DNA of 64,000 nt. It comes from Siphonodentalium dalli (taxonomy: Eukaryota; Mollusca; Scaphopoda; Gadilida; Siphonodentaliidae). The position numbers and the translations under genes were made by a program. Under the pieces are notes generated by a model that worked only from the letters and a program-made list of their open reading frames with translations, searched no databases and was not told where the DNA came from. Shown in pieces: positions 39,186-48,711 of this stretch. Within the stretch, counting starts at the first letter, position 1. Every line of letters begins with the position of its first letter. The DNA lies in the NCBI GenBank assembly GCA_032622095.1, contig CP136067.1:63560893-63624892 (forward strand), in the 5' to 3' direction.

Positions 39186-40700
39186 CACACCTCTTGTTTA
39201 TTATTCATTGAAGAATATGTATTAACTATAGCTAATATACACCACCTTCCTTCTTTAAAGTTGTTTGTTTTGCCAATTGAGAAGGACCTCCGCGATTTGT
39301 GAATGCGAGTTGAGGGACATCCGCAAATTAATTTGTGCGATCGGGACACCCACACATCGTTCTCCTGGAGTACATGCATGTAGGTGCTATGTAGGTGCTA
39401 TACTTTAATAATGCATAATGTTATTTAATTAACTGAATAACATTAATAATTAATATTCTACATCGTATTCACAAATTAAAGGGACCTCCGGGCATGCATA
39501 TATACGGATATGGGCCTATATGCCATAATATGGGGACCTCCGCAAAATGTTAAAGCCGTTTTCAATGTCCGCAAAAGGGACCTCCGCGAGTATAATTGAT
39601 GAATTAAGTAATTATTATTTAGTATTCGTTGAAGAATATGTATCAACTATTGCAAGTATACACCACTTTCCTTCTTTAAAGTTGTTCCTTTTGGTAATTT
39701 ACAGAGGGACCTCCGCGAATTATGAATGCGAGTTGAGGGATCTCCGCGATATAATTTGCATGATCGGGACACCTGCGCAGCATTCTGTGGGAGTATATAT
39801 ATATGCGCTAGTTAATGAATAATATTATTTAATTGACTGAATAACATCTATGCAGGGGTTATTAAGGGGTTCGGCTGTGTATATGTTAATTGAGACGTAT
39901 TTTAGTATAATAGTGCGATGGGGTCGACACCCATGCACACAGTGTTCTTCTTGGTATACATGTAGTGACTATAGCTAATGAATAATATTATTTAATTGAC
40001 TGAAAAACATCAATATTCTTCATCCTATTCACAAATTATAATTGGACCTCCGGGCATGCATGGACACGTATTATATATGGGGACTTCCGCAACTTTTTAT
40101 CGTGATATAATATTCAATCTCCGCAAAGGGATATCAATGAAAATAATTGATGAATAAAACCATTATTATTTATTAATCGTTGAATTTGTATTAAAGGTAG
40201 CCAGTAGACACCACTTTCCTTCTTTAAAGTTGTTCGTTTTGACAATTTAGAAGTAACTCTGAATTATGAATGCGAGTTGAGGGACCTCCGCGATTTAATT
40301 TCGTGATCAGGACACCCGCGTAGCAATCTCCGGGAGCATATATATAGGCGTTAGCTAATGAATAATATTATTTGATTGACTTAATAAATAACATCTAATA
40401 AATCTTATTCACAAATTTAAGGAGTCCTTCTGGCATACGAGGACATATAGATCTATATAGTGAATATTTATCGTCGTTTGATTTGCACCAAGTGAACTCG
40501 GCGCATATAATTGATAGAACAAACCACTATTATGATGAGCGTGTCGTTATTTGTTTAAAATACGTATCAATTGACATATACGCACCTGTTCCCTCATTAA
40601 AATCAACATATTTCGCCCATGTTAGGGGACCTCCGCCAATTTGGGGACCTCCACAAAGGGATCTCCGCAAATAGGGACCTACTGCAAATCGTCACACCGA
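39186..40700. repeat. Cluster of GGGACCTCCGC-bearing repeats (three diverged copies)
   Basis: The word TTCTTTAAAGTTGTT recurs at 39251, 39672 and 40220 (spacing ~421 and ~548 bp), each time followed by GGGACCTCCGCGA-type words, GAATGCGAGTTGAGGG, a GATCGGGACACC block and AATAATATTATTT. The GGACCTCCGC word or close variants occurs over a dozen times and is the most GC-rich motif in an AT-rich background. The extra ~127 bp in the second interval suggests an insertion near 39840-39960. No protein recognised. Confidence 0.75.
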
Positions 40701-40802
40701 CATGACATTGGGAATTCCCATGTTTATTTATATATTTCTGACGTCACATGAACAAAGTTTCTTCAACATAGCCACCAGAGATCTCTAGCATTTAATTACG
40801 GT

Positions 40803-40914
40803 TTTAGTTATTAGTTTTACATTCAGTTATTAGTTTTAAATTTAGTTGTTAGTTTTACATTTAGTTATTAGATTTACATTTACTTATTAGATTTACATTT
40901 AGTTATTAGTTTGA
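40803..40914. repeat. 19-bp minisatellite, six units
   Basis: Six tandem copies of TTAGTTATTAGTTTTACAT with point variants. The unit length equals that of the big array, but the sequence is unrelated. Confidence 0.9.
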
Positions 40915-41996
40915 CAAATTGGATCATTACCGGAAATAGTTGTTGATTTCGCTGTTAGATATTGATTCGAATACGAAACCTATTGAAATGAAATAGAATG
41001 TCATTAATTGTTCATTGGTGATAATTAATATCTTTTAAATATAAGAATGACAATAAGTTTATTAGTTTGATAATGATAATTATTGATTGTGGGAAATCGT
41101 CGACTGGTTTGAAATATGTCTATTAATTAAGAAAATATGGCTATTGAAACGGAATGTACATTTATTGAATATGTGATAGATGTAATCTATTAAAACAGAA
41201 TTGTCTCTTATTGAATCCAAGAACAACTATTGGTTTGAAAATGGAGACTATTGGTTTGAAATAGATTGCTATTAAAACAGGATAGACTTATATTGAATGT
41301 GCAATGCATGTAATTGTTTTCACCATGACCGAATGGCCGCCCATACTAAACAGAATAAATATGGAATTAACTTCAGCAATGAAGTGATGTTAGCGTGTGT
41401 TTCCATTGTTAGACATTAGACAGACGTTCAGATAGCTTGGATGTAACAGATGAGTTGAAATGTGTTTATTTCATCATGTGTGAGGTCTTATCAAAGGGAA
41501 GCTCATCAAGGAGTTAGTGAGCATGTGGTCACATTGGAATTGACCCGACCTAGTTTCAATCAATGTGTCGTTACGGTATAACAAATTTAGACATTCAAAA
41601 TTGTATCATCAAATGACTGTAAAAGACGTTGCACTTGGATATGTGATGGCTCGTATTAAACTTGTGATTTTTTAAATTTGGCTTTAATTTTGACAATGGA
41701 AGTGAGCCGGGCCGCTTATTAAAGTAGGGCGGGTAACAGGTCATGATTATATAATTGCGGCCATGCGACTGATCAAACTGTTATTTATATACACGGGCGA
41801 CGCTAATTATTGCCATGTTTTGAATGTATATTACCAATTAAACTTATACTTACATCTTTCTAGGTATATTGAAGGCGATTAGTTGAAGGGAAATTCTGTA
41901 ATCGATTATTGCCAAAATTTGGTGTTGACAAGTCAATCGATCGTTTCAGTCTTTCAATATGACCTTGTTTGTAAGCTATATATATATATTCTATAG
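40915..41996. other. Intron sequence, no feature seen
   Basis: AT-rich intron DNA ending in an AT dinucleotide run (about 41978-41990) and the acceptor TTCTATAG at 41989-41996. I see no other element. Confidence 0.5.
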
Positions 41997-42224
41997 GAGC
42001 ATGTGCCACACATGTGTGTGAGTTTCTGAACTATGTGTGTGAAGAGGATTCCTATGGTCAACCTGTTTGTCGGTGTAGAAACTGTGATCACCTAGGCGAC
42101 GAATACGTCTGTGCCATCGTGGGGAATGATGTTCCTAAAACTTATCAGACAGAATGCCATGCTCACCGGATGGGATGCTTGATCAACAGTACCATCGACA
42201 TACTTAACCAAGGATACTGTGGAG
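41997..42224 (+). CDS. Exon: follistatin-like / Kazal domain
   Basis: A 228-bp exon, phase 1 at both ends, between TATAG and G|GTAATA. The 76 residues hold ten cysteines in a follistatin-module order: a short EGF-like hairpin (CATHVCEFLNYVC ... PVCRC) followed by a Kazal part (NCDH, YVCAIVGND, YQTECHAHRMGC, NQGYCG). The Y-x-T/S-E-C-x-x-x-x-x-x-C core of Kazal domains is visible as YQTECHAHRMGC, and the domain ends with the usual GYCG. Follistatin modules are extracellular; they bind growth factors or inhibit serine proteases. Its first codon is completed by the base a of the TSP1 exon and its last base g completes a valine with the next exon at 45082, so the three exons are in frame. Confidence 0.85.
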
Positions 42225-42359
42225 GTAATAATTTCTGAAACTTAACTTTTTATTAATAATAGGAACTCACAAAACGGAAATTAGTTTTATAAAATTCTTC
42301 CAAATCTTATCAGTATGAATACCTCACCTACCGTAAAATGTGCATACATATGCCTTACC

Positions 42360-42960
42360 AATGCCTTCATGATGCATGGGTGTAAGGTGCAAGTTCCATT
42401 CTCCTGGTTCCTTCAACCTGTCTGTCGTTTCTGAACACGTTTAACTCCACTAGATGAGCAGAACACTTGCAGCTAAACTTGTTGATTGGTGTGAACAGCC
42501 TTAAATAAACAGTTTCCATCTGCTGCAACTTCTGGTCACTGATAGCCCGCAATCAATGCCAGCAGGTTATCCAGACAGCATTCATAGATGTTTCTTGTGC
42601 AATAGTTTTTCTGTTCATCACATGTCGTTGAGTGACATATGTCCATTGTTTTGATTTTTCGTTCTTCTAAGTGTGGTCTCAGAATGTGATATGATGTCTT
42701 AGGTGTAGAATTATCAATTTCTTCAAGCTAACATTCAAGTTGTTCTTGCAAGTCATCTTGATCATAGGGGGTTGATGTATCTCAACCATCTCATTTTCGT
42801 AAATGACAGTTACAAGACTATCTTGTCGCGCATTCTCAGATGGAATATTAATATAGAGGTCAAGTTCAAATTCAGGTTCCACCCACCAATGAGAGTCCTT
42901 AGACCGTATGTTGATTGAAATGAAACATGGTCTAATTTTATATAGACTGCATAATGGCAA
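42360..42960 (-). pseudogene. Fossil fragment with OTU cysteine-protease motif
   Basis: On the minus strand the codons for D-G-N-C-L-F-K-A lie at 42520-42497, preceded by CLDNLLALIAGYQ and a stop at 42538-42536, and followed by a second stop. D-G-N-C-L-F-x-A surrounds the catalytic cysteine of OTU-type deubiquitinases, which are common in animal transposon proteins. A frame shift away the sequence continues as ELNVFRNDRQVEGTRRMELA. Upstream, 42960-42679 is a further open stretch (ENARQDSLVTVIYENEM) plausibly from the same protein. Stops and frame changes show it is dead. It sits inside the intron after the follistatin exon, in the opposite orientation, and is best read as a transposon remnant. 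Confidence 0.6.
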
Positions 42961-43365
42961 GTGATGTGTTCACATCGGAAGTCAAATACGGGTAACATAC
43001 AATATCTATATGGATAAAGTCTTATTACCAGTGGGCGGTACTACCACTCTAGGCGTGGCCTCTGTAGACAGCTCCATTATTTAAGAAAATAATGTTTTTG
43101 TTTCTTGCATTATGTCACAACCAGGATATTCTCTATATATTTTGAGGTGGCTAATGCGACCAGATGCTAATTTATTGCAAAATTATTGTTACTATATCCA
43201 ACTAAGTTTATTCTATTTAGAACACATACTGTCTTATTGATTCCCCAACAATTCTCCAAAGTTGATTCCTCTCTCCAGGGGTTTCATAACAACTTGTTGA
43301 AGAATATAATCTGTCTTCTATTGTGAATATAATTTCTGACTTCTGAATCTGGCATCTAGCTTTCA
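42961..43365. other. Intron sequence, no feature seen
   Basis: No supported gene or repeat in this stretch. Confidence 0.5.
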
Positions 43366-43742
43366 TCTAATATATATTTTCGAACTTCTGTCTGTCTGTA
43401 TGTGTGTATGTGTCTTATAGACTCGAAAACTTATTGACTCAAATTTGGTATGTAGGCCTACCTTGACCCGGGAACAATATGGGCGGGTTCAATTTAACGT
43501 GCGACTGTGTCCTTGACCTCGCTCATATAGGCATGTTTCTGGACCTTGCCCGATCTGACTCAAATTTGGTATGTAGGCCTACTTTGATCCCGGGTACAAT
43601 ATGTGCGACCATGTCCTTGACCCCACTCATATATGCTCAAATAGGCATGTTTAGTTTGTCCAGACGCTGTATATTCCGTCCAAACGGAGGTGATCACAAA
43701 AAAATCCCTAAATAGCCCAGACGAAGTCGGTCAAATCAGCTA
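43366..43742. mobile_element. Microsatellite-core element, family I (121-bp core)
   Basis: Starts ATATATTTTCGAACTTCTG, then CTGTCTGTCTG, ACTCGAAAAC and two core copies 121 bp apart (GACTCAAATTTGGTATGTAG at 43436 and 43557), and ends GACGAAGTCGGTCAAATC. Its start and end match the larger element at 48712-49461 although the cores differ, so both belong to one family. Confidence 0.65.
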
Positions 43743-45081
43743 GTTACATTATAAATATGTGAAAATAGATACATGTGCAAAAAAGAAACTTTTTTCAAAC
43801 ATTTGGAAGGTTGTTGCTCTCAATAGATGATGTGGCAATTTGAAGATTTTGAAACTTATAAAGAAAAAACTAACAATTCCTTATAATAACTAGAATGCAC
43901 TCAGAGAGATGCCAACGTGTGCAAAAATGTAATAAACAATAATTTAAAAAATAATTTCACTGTATTTTACTTAATTTATTTAATTTAATGTTAGCAAAAA
44001 AGACAATTACCATTTCTCATTTCATCACAGATAAAAGGCAAATTACTATATTAATCATTTAAGTAATTAAAACCAATTCCATGTTGCCGAAAGGATGAGA
44101 CTTTAATATCGATTACATTTTTTTCAGCAGCATATTTTCATTTTCCGATAGTCAAAGTTGACCAAAGGAGCAATTATAAGAAATAATTAATACTATTTGT
44201 GTAAATATTGATAGCAGCCAAAATGCAACAATAAATATCAATAATTAATCAATAACGATCATTTTATGTAATAATAAACTCTTCAAACGGTGTTTGTGTC
44301 AACAAATGCGTTTTGTTTTGTGTTACGTCATTCGTCGTATTTGACCCGGAACTCGGCTGAAGGTTAGGCTATTCAGCCTATTGCGTCGAATTACGAAATC
44401 GCGTTTTGAATGTCTCTTTTCCCGCACAATAATAAGAGGTCTTCGCACGAACCAAAAATGATAAAACTTCCCAATTATAAGTAAAAATACCCAAATGAAG
44501 GAGTCTATGTAGGTCCCGAAGGAACTTTGATGTAGAGTTCTGATGGAGAAAATGTAGGTCGATCTATTTTTGTCATAACTCTGACGTATTTTGACCTGGG
44601 AGAAAAAATCAAAATCGAGGCTCACTACGAGCATGCCAGTTTTAAATATAGAAACAGGGAATCCTGACAAATGGCGATATCGGCGACAAACAAATAATCG
44701 AAAACAACACATAAAATAAACATAGCAAAAACGCGGCACAGTAAAAATGTCAGAACGCCACAAGGTTATACGTCGTTTTTGGTGACGTCATGGTGTATGA
44801 CACCAACCTACGAATCTGTCTGATCGCCATACTGTTGCGCGAGCGCACGTAATAATAAATTATCCATTATTACACGCATTCTACACGTACCCTGTTCCAA
44901 TGCCTGGGACAATGGGCCCATGGTACACCGATGTTATGGCGAGTTATGTCTATATCCGCATGTGATTTCTTTGGTTTTGTTTACATTGTCTGTACATGTC
45001 ACATATTTTGCATTGCATAATAATAAGATTGTCTAGCTATAGGCACAGCTCAAACTACTAATAAATTTGTTCTCATTGCAG
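43743..45081. other. Intron sequence, no feature recognised
   Basis: AT-rich up to ~44300, then a less AT-rich stretch with a minus-strand open frame (44763-44323) that matches no family I know and has no neighbours to support it. It contains another TGACGTCA palindrome near 44783. It ends with the good acceptor TTGTTCTCATTGCAG (AG at 45080-45081). Confidence 0.5.
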
Positions 45082-45293
45082 TTGAGCCAATTGAGTGTGG
45101 AGTTATGCCTCAGCTTCTTAATACCACGTTGTATGCTAATCAGAACTGTTCGTTTGTTGGAGTGGCTAATGTCGGCCGATGTGCAGGCGGGTGTGGAGAA
45201 GAAACAACTAATTCATGCTGCGAGAAAACATCTGTAGAAAGCCGTTCATTCGAACTTGACTGCCCTTTCATTGATCAATCAGCATTCAAATCA
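45082..45293 (+). CDS. Exon: C-terminal cystine-knot (CTCK) domain, N-terminal part
   Basis: A 212-bp exon, phase 1 at its start and phase 0 at its end, between TTCTCATTGCAG and the donor GTAAGT at 45294. The ~70 residues contain ECGVMPQL, NQNCSFVGVANVGRCAGGCG, NSCCEK and FELDCPF. The order C ... C ... R-C-x-G-x-C ... C-C ... C is that of CTCK/mucin-VWF type cystine knots, in which C-x-G-x-C forms the knot ring. The usual closing C-x-C is not in this exon and should be in a later one. NTT and NCS are possible N-glycosylation sites. CTCK modules normally end secreted proteins and mediate dimerisation. The open frame runs on past the donor into a MITE fragment; that readthrough is chance. Confidence 0.8.
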
Positions 45294-45300
45294 GTAAGTG

Positions 45301-45515
45301 TTTTAAATATTTCCGCCAAAGGAAGCCTTCACACTGAACTATATGGATATATGTCCTACTTTGCAAGCCATGGTAGAAAAGGGTTAACTTTTTTGGTCGC
45401 CTCCGGACGCTCATTGTCCTGCTCAGGTTTGTCACGCGTGAACTGTCCCAACATACCCGGATGTATGCATGAGAATCGTCACTTTTATTTCTACCGCAGA
45501 GCTAACAAGGATAAG
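45301..45515 (+). mobile_element. MITE fragment just behind the CTCK splice donor
   Basis: From TTTTAAATATTTCCGCC on, this matches the element at 50646-51006 read on the opposite strand: the terminal segment GCCAAAGGAAGCCTTCACAC, then TACTTTGCAAGCCATGG, GGTCGCCTCCGGACGC and CATGAGAATCGTCA. Similarity fades near 45515 with no second inverted repeat seen, so the right end is lost. It begins eight bases after the exon. Confidence 0.75.
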
Positions 45516-45754
45516 TATCAGGGTGTCTTTGAATTTGGAGTTCACCTACAACTCAACAAATTCAGTTTATATAGACAATAATTCGTTCTGGTTGCCTCAG
45601 CATTCGTTTTTATCATTATCGGTTTCGAATTCATGGACCGTTTCGCTTCAAACATACAATTGTTCCGTGTTTTCGACAAACTGCCGATCACTTATTTGCA
45701 TCTATAAATTTGCCATAGCGCGACCATCGTTTCAATGATACGACATACATCGTT
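45516..45754. other. Intron sequence, no feature seen
   Basis: No supported feature. Confidence 0.4.
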
Positions 45755-46150
45755 TGTTGTGAACAATACATATATGGAATTCTTATAGACCCTATAAGGT
45801 ATGTTAGACTTGGTCAGACTGTTAATGCCACGTGGTTCGCAGTAATATCCGAAGTCTCCTAATTTCGTGTTATTTTACTCGTGGTTTCTTCAACTCGCGG
45901 ATTTTCTTTCAATCATTCCCTTGCTACTGACGATGATATCTATCATAAGTTTACATTTATTGTGCGAAATACATATATGGCCTTATTCTAGAACCTCTAA
46001 GGTAGGTTAGAATTTGTCCGACCGTAACTGCCACGTGATTTGCTATCCGCAGTCTCCTAATTTCGTGCGAATGTTCTTATGCTATGGCGTTTCATCTTGG
46101 GCAATTTTCTTTCATTAATTCCCTCGCTACTCATCAGAACAACGTGCTTT
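45755..46150. repeat. Diverged 202-bp tandem duplication
   Basis: ACATATATGG occurs at 45769 and 45971, followed in both copies by a TATAGACCCTATAAGGTATG-like block, GCCACGTG, CAGTCTCCTAATTTCGTG-like words and TTTTCTTTCA. Two copies, period 202 bp, intronic. Confidence 0.7.
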
Positions 46151-46594
46151 CACATAATACTTTGTGTTTTATGTTTCAATTCTGTCACACATGTCTCCAT
46201 GATCCAGATGTGTTTGTCGACACTTGAAGTTGACTACAGTTTATCAATATCAGAATGGAACTGTTTCATGTTTAATAATCATTGTTAATTGGTTACTTAA
46301 TGACTGTAGTAGTACTAAGAATCGGTAGTGTTATTAATTTCAGACAGGGATTGATATCTGACAAGGTTCATAATTCTGTTCATGATTCGATTCTCGTACA
46401 GCGCATCAACTTCACTGTCGAATTTAGAACTGCTAGCATTTAATGATTGCAAACATGACATGTCATTGTCCCACGGACATCATAGCTACTGATCACTCTC
46501 AGCCATGTAGGTCACTTTCATATCTATCTAGTAGTTTCTGCTTTGATGAACAATAGCTGCAATTCTACGCAAACCGGTCTGAGCTGATGGGCTT

Positions 46595-46705
46595 ATCTTG
46601 CTCTCGGTGCATGATATTCGTGATGGCCTAGTAATGGTGATCTGTGGGGATTCGGACTAAAATTAATCATGATGACAATTTCACTTTTGTCTCAATTCCA
46701 GATTT
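46595..46705. repeat. Segment duplicated near 48450, upstream of the 5S copy
   Basis: GTGCATGATATTCGTGATGG, CCTAGTAATGG, TGTGGGGATTCGGACTAAA and CTCAATTCCAGAT line up in order with words at 48450-48545 (GTGCCTAATGGTCGTGAGGG, CCTAATAATAG, TGTGTGGATTTAGGTTGAA, CTCCATTCCAAAT). It ends ~25 bp before the 5S sequence. A diverged dispersed repeat or segmental duplication. Confidence 0.6.
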
Positions 46706-46729
46706 TGGTTATTATTGCGATTTTTATCA

Positions 46730-46848
46730 GTCTACGGCCATATCACGTTGAAACCACCGGTTCTCGCCCGATCACCGAAGTTAAGCAATGTCGAGCCCGG
46801 TTAGTACCTGGATGGGTGACCGCCTGGGAATCTCGGGTGCTGTAGATT
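46730..46848 (+). rRNA. 5S ribosomal RNA gene copy (possibly a pseudogene)
   Basis: About 119 bp beginning GTCTACGGCCATATCACG and ending GGTGCTGTAGATT, recognisable from end to end as animal 5S rRNA. Helix I can form between 46730-46735 and 46842-46847 with a G-U pair. Internal promoter elements are present: box A around 46779-46790 (AGTTAAGCAATG) and box C around 46810-46828 (GGATGGGTGACCGCCTGGG). Departures from the usual 3' end (TCTCGGGTGCTGTAGATT where most animals have TACCGGGTGCTGTAGGCTT), only three T residues after the end, and the single copy in an intron make a dispersed pseudogene or a 5S-derived SINE head possible. Confidence 0.85.
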
Positions 46849-46951
46849 TAAAAACAAAATTAACCCATCATTTCAAATTTGCTGGGTTGTTTCTTGACTA
46901 AATGGTGTCTCCTTCCGGAATACAAACATAACTGCTATCCTTCCTGTTCAG

Positions 46952-47104
46952 GTTTACAGACGGAGGGTGTCGGGTTACTACGATTCTGGATATGGCTCTA
47001 ATTGGGACCCACATTACAAATCATGGGCGCTCAGGTTTGCGTTCTATCTTGGCGTCACTCTGACGGTGTTTAATCATGGTTTCACTATCTACAAAAATAT
47101 TTGA
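46952..47104 (+). CDS. Possible next exon of the TSP1-follistatin-CTCK gene
   Basis: Follows the good acceptor TATCCTTCCTGTTCAG (AG at 46950-46951) and is open in phase 0, matching the phase-0 end of the CTCK exon, for 50 codons to a TGA at 47102-47104. The start reads VYRRRVSGYYDSGY, the rest holds a mildly hydrophobic stretch FAFYLGVTLTVF. It does not contain the closing C-x-C expected of a cystine knot. It may be the terminal exon, or may end at an internal GT (for example 47035) and splice on. Donor matches inside it are weak, so the true 3' end is unresolved. Confidence 0.35.
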   Translation, partial: VYRRRVSGYYDSGYGSNWDPHYKSWALRFAFYLGVTLTVFNHGFTIYKNI

Positions 47105-47228
47105 AGATACTTTCGATCCTTTCCCCTTCTTGATTCAATTATGGGAATGTGAAAGTGTTATTTGCAATGGAATTATTCATGATCTCAGCCTGACAGGATT
47201 TAGAATCGTGGTGACTTGACCCCTCCAG

Positions 47229-47353
47229 TTAACTGGCCCACAGTCAATTGCTGCTGTGGAATGCTCGATTCCCTATGTGACCGCGACGTTTCTCGCAGCA
47301 TTACTGGCGACCGTGGCCAAAATTTGAGATGCCTGGATGACGGTCCCCAATGA
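47229..47353 (+). CDS. Possible cysteine-rich terminal exon (weak)
   Basis: After CCCCTCCAG (AG at 47227-47228) an open frame runs to a TGA at 47351-47353 in phase 1. It starts NWPTVNCCCGMLDSLC. The C-x-C followed by another C resembles the closing V-x-x-C-x-C of CTCK domains that the 45082 exon lacks. However, I find no good phase-1 donor to link it to the exon before. Kept only as a candidate. Confidence 0.2.
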
Positions 47354-47390
47354 ATAACGATATACTAGCAGTGGTATTCCAAGACGACGA

Positions 47391-47405
47391 GGGGGGGGGG
47401 GGGGG
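47391..47405. repeat. Poly-G run of 15
   Basis: Fifteen consecutive G residues after GACGA. Mononucleotide G runs of this length are rare and prone to length error in sequencing; it could form a G-quadruplex. Confidence 0.95.
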
Positions 47406-48445
47406 AGACATTATTTATGGCAAGTAACCATATCAAATGTGAGCTTGGTACAAGAACATGCTGTACATCCAATACAGCGTGCATTGTTCATAAAGGGCAT
47501 GATAGGAGTTTTGAACGTATTCATTGACTAGCAGGAGTCTAAATGAATTTCAAATAAATACGTGTCCAGACCTTTCATACCGTTGATATGGCGAATAGAC
47601 TTCACACACGAATGAAGCACATTTACATGGAAAGCATTTATATTGTCACGTGCCCCACGACCACTGCCAATAGTCTTTCCGACAAGAGTCCATCACATGG
47701 CTCTTCATAGTTCTATTGCCCATATCAATTTGATTATCTGGCACATAGACAATAAAACAGGCAAAGACGTTTGCACTGTCCAGCTTAGCTTTCGAGGAAG
47801 CTCATTGACCAGCATTACAGACTTTTCCCCTCAGGCAGAGGACCACCCCATACGAGTGGATCCCATCCCCATGGCACCAGACGCCCGATCATAAGGGACT
47901 GAGGCCATGCTGCCAACACTGCGCGCTTCGGTCTATGCTGGATTTGTCCTATTTTCCTTAAACATGCCTTAAACAGGACCACTTAGGTAGGGGGAGTTCC
48001 TCTCTATCATGGCTATTAAAATTCAATAAGTAAAAATGCAACATTATAAGGGATGTGTGTCCTTTACTAGGAGGATGATTATTTCATTTGTTTCTTTCCT
48101 AGGGGAGCCATTTTTAGAGCGGGTCTTCCCCTAGTTTGCTGCATGCTTCACACTAACCTACCTATCACACACCTAGGTCGTTCTGCTGCATGTTTGGGGG
48201 GAAAATGATGTTCTGGGCAGAGGCTCAGACCTGAATATTCTGTATGGTGACCGTGACAATTTACCCGTGTTTATCATCTGACTACATTGTACACCATTTG
48301 AACTGATTTCGGTTGTAGAAGAGACAACTATCTGAATATTTCACTACGATCAGTTAATTAAGTACATTATATAGACAAGGTCTGCACACCTTAATTTCTT
48401 AAAATCAGATCGCTGTGGGTATTCCACTGGGAACGTGGACTGCTC
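47406..48445. other. No gene recognised
   Basis: Contains a plus-strand open frame at about 47643-47894 that matches no family I know. No splice signals or repeats convincingly frame it. Confidence 0.4.
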
Positions 48446-48545
48446 TCAGGTGCCTAATGGTCGTGAGGGCCTAATAATAGTGTGTGGATTTAGGTTGAAC
48501 AAAATAGTCGTGATTGCAAAATTTGCTCTATGTCTCCATTCCAAA
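48446..48545. repeat. Second copy of the segment at 46595-46705
   Basis: Diverged copy described at 46595-46705. Here it is not followed by a 5S sequence. Confidence 0.55.
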
Positions 48546-48711
48546 TGATGGTGATCGTTGGGAATTTCTCCAAAATTAATACTCGTACCGACACTATTGT
48601 TTGGTACCTGAGAGTAACAGTTTGCTTTCTCAGTGGCTGCTCTGGTCACCTGCGGTGTTCGGCCATGAGCTCCCGGTGCTTATGGCTGTTAGTCATGTTC
48701 TCTGAGGGGCT

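Noticed and set aside
41978-41990. TATA box promoter before the follistatin exon
   Set aside because: The AT dinucleotide run immediately precedes a splice acceptor, and the exon continues the phase of the previous one.
44323-44763. Minus-strand 146-codon open frame
   Set aside because: No recognisable domain, no splice context and basic, aromatic-rich composition typical of a chance frame.
45105-45581. A single 158-codon gene spanning the CTCK exon and beyond
   Set aside because: The part after 45293 follows a canonical GTAAGT donor and is MITE sequence also found near 50.7 kb.
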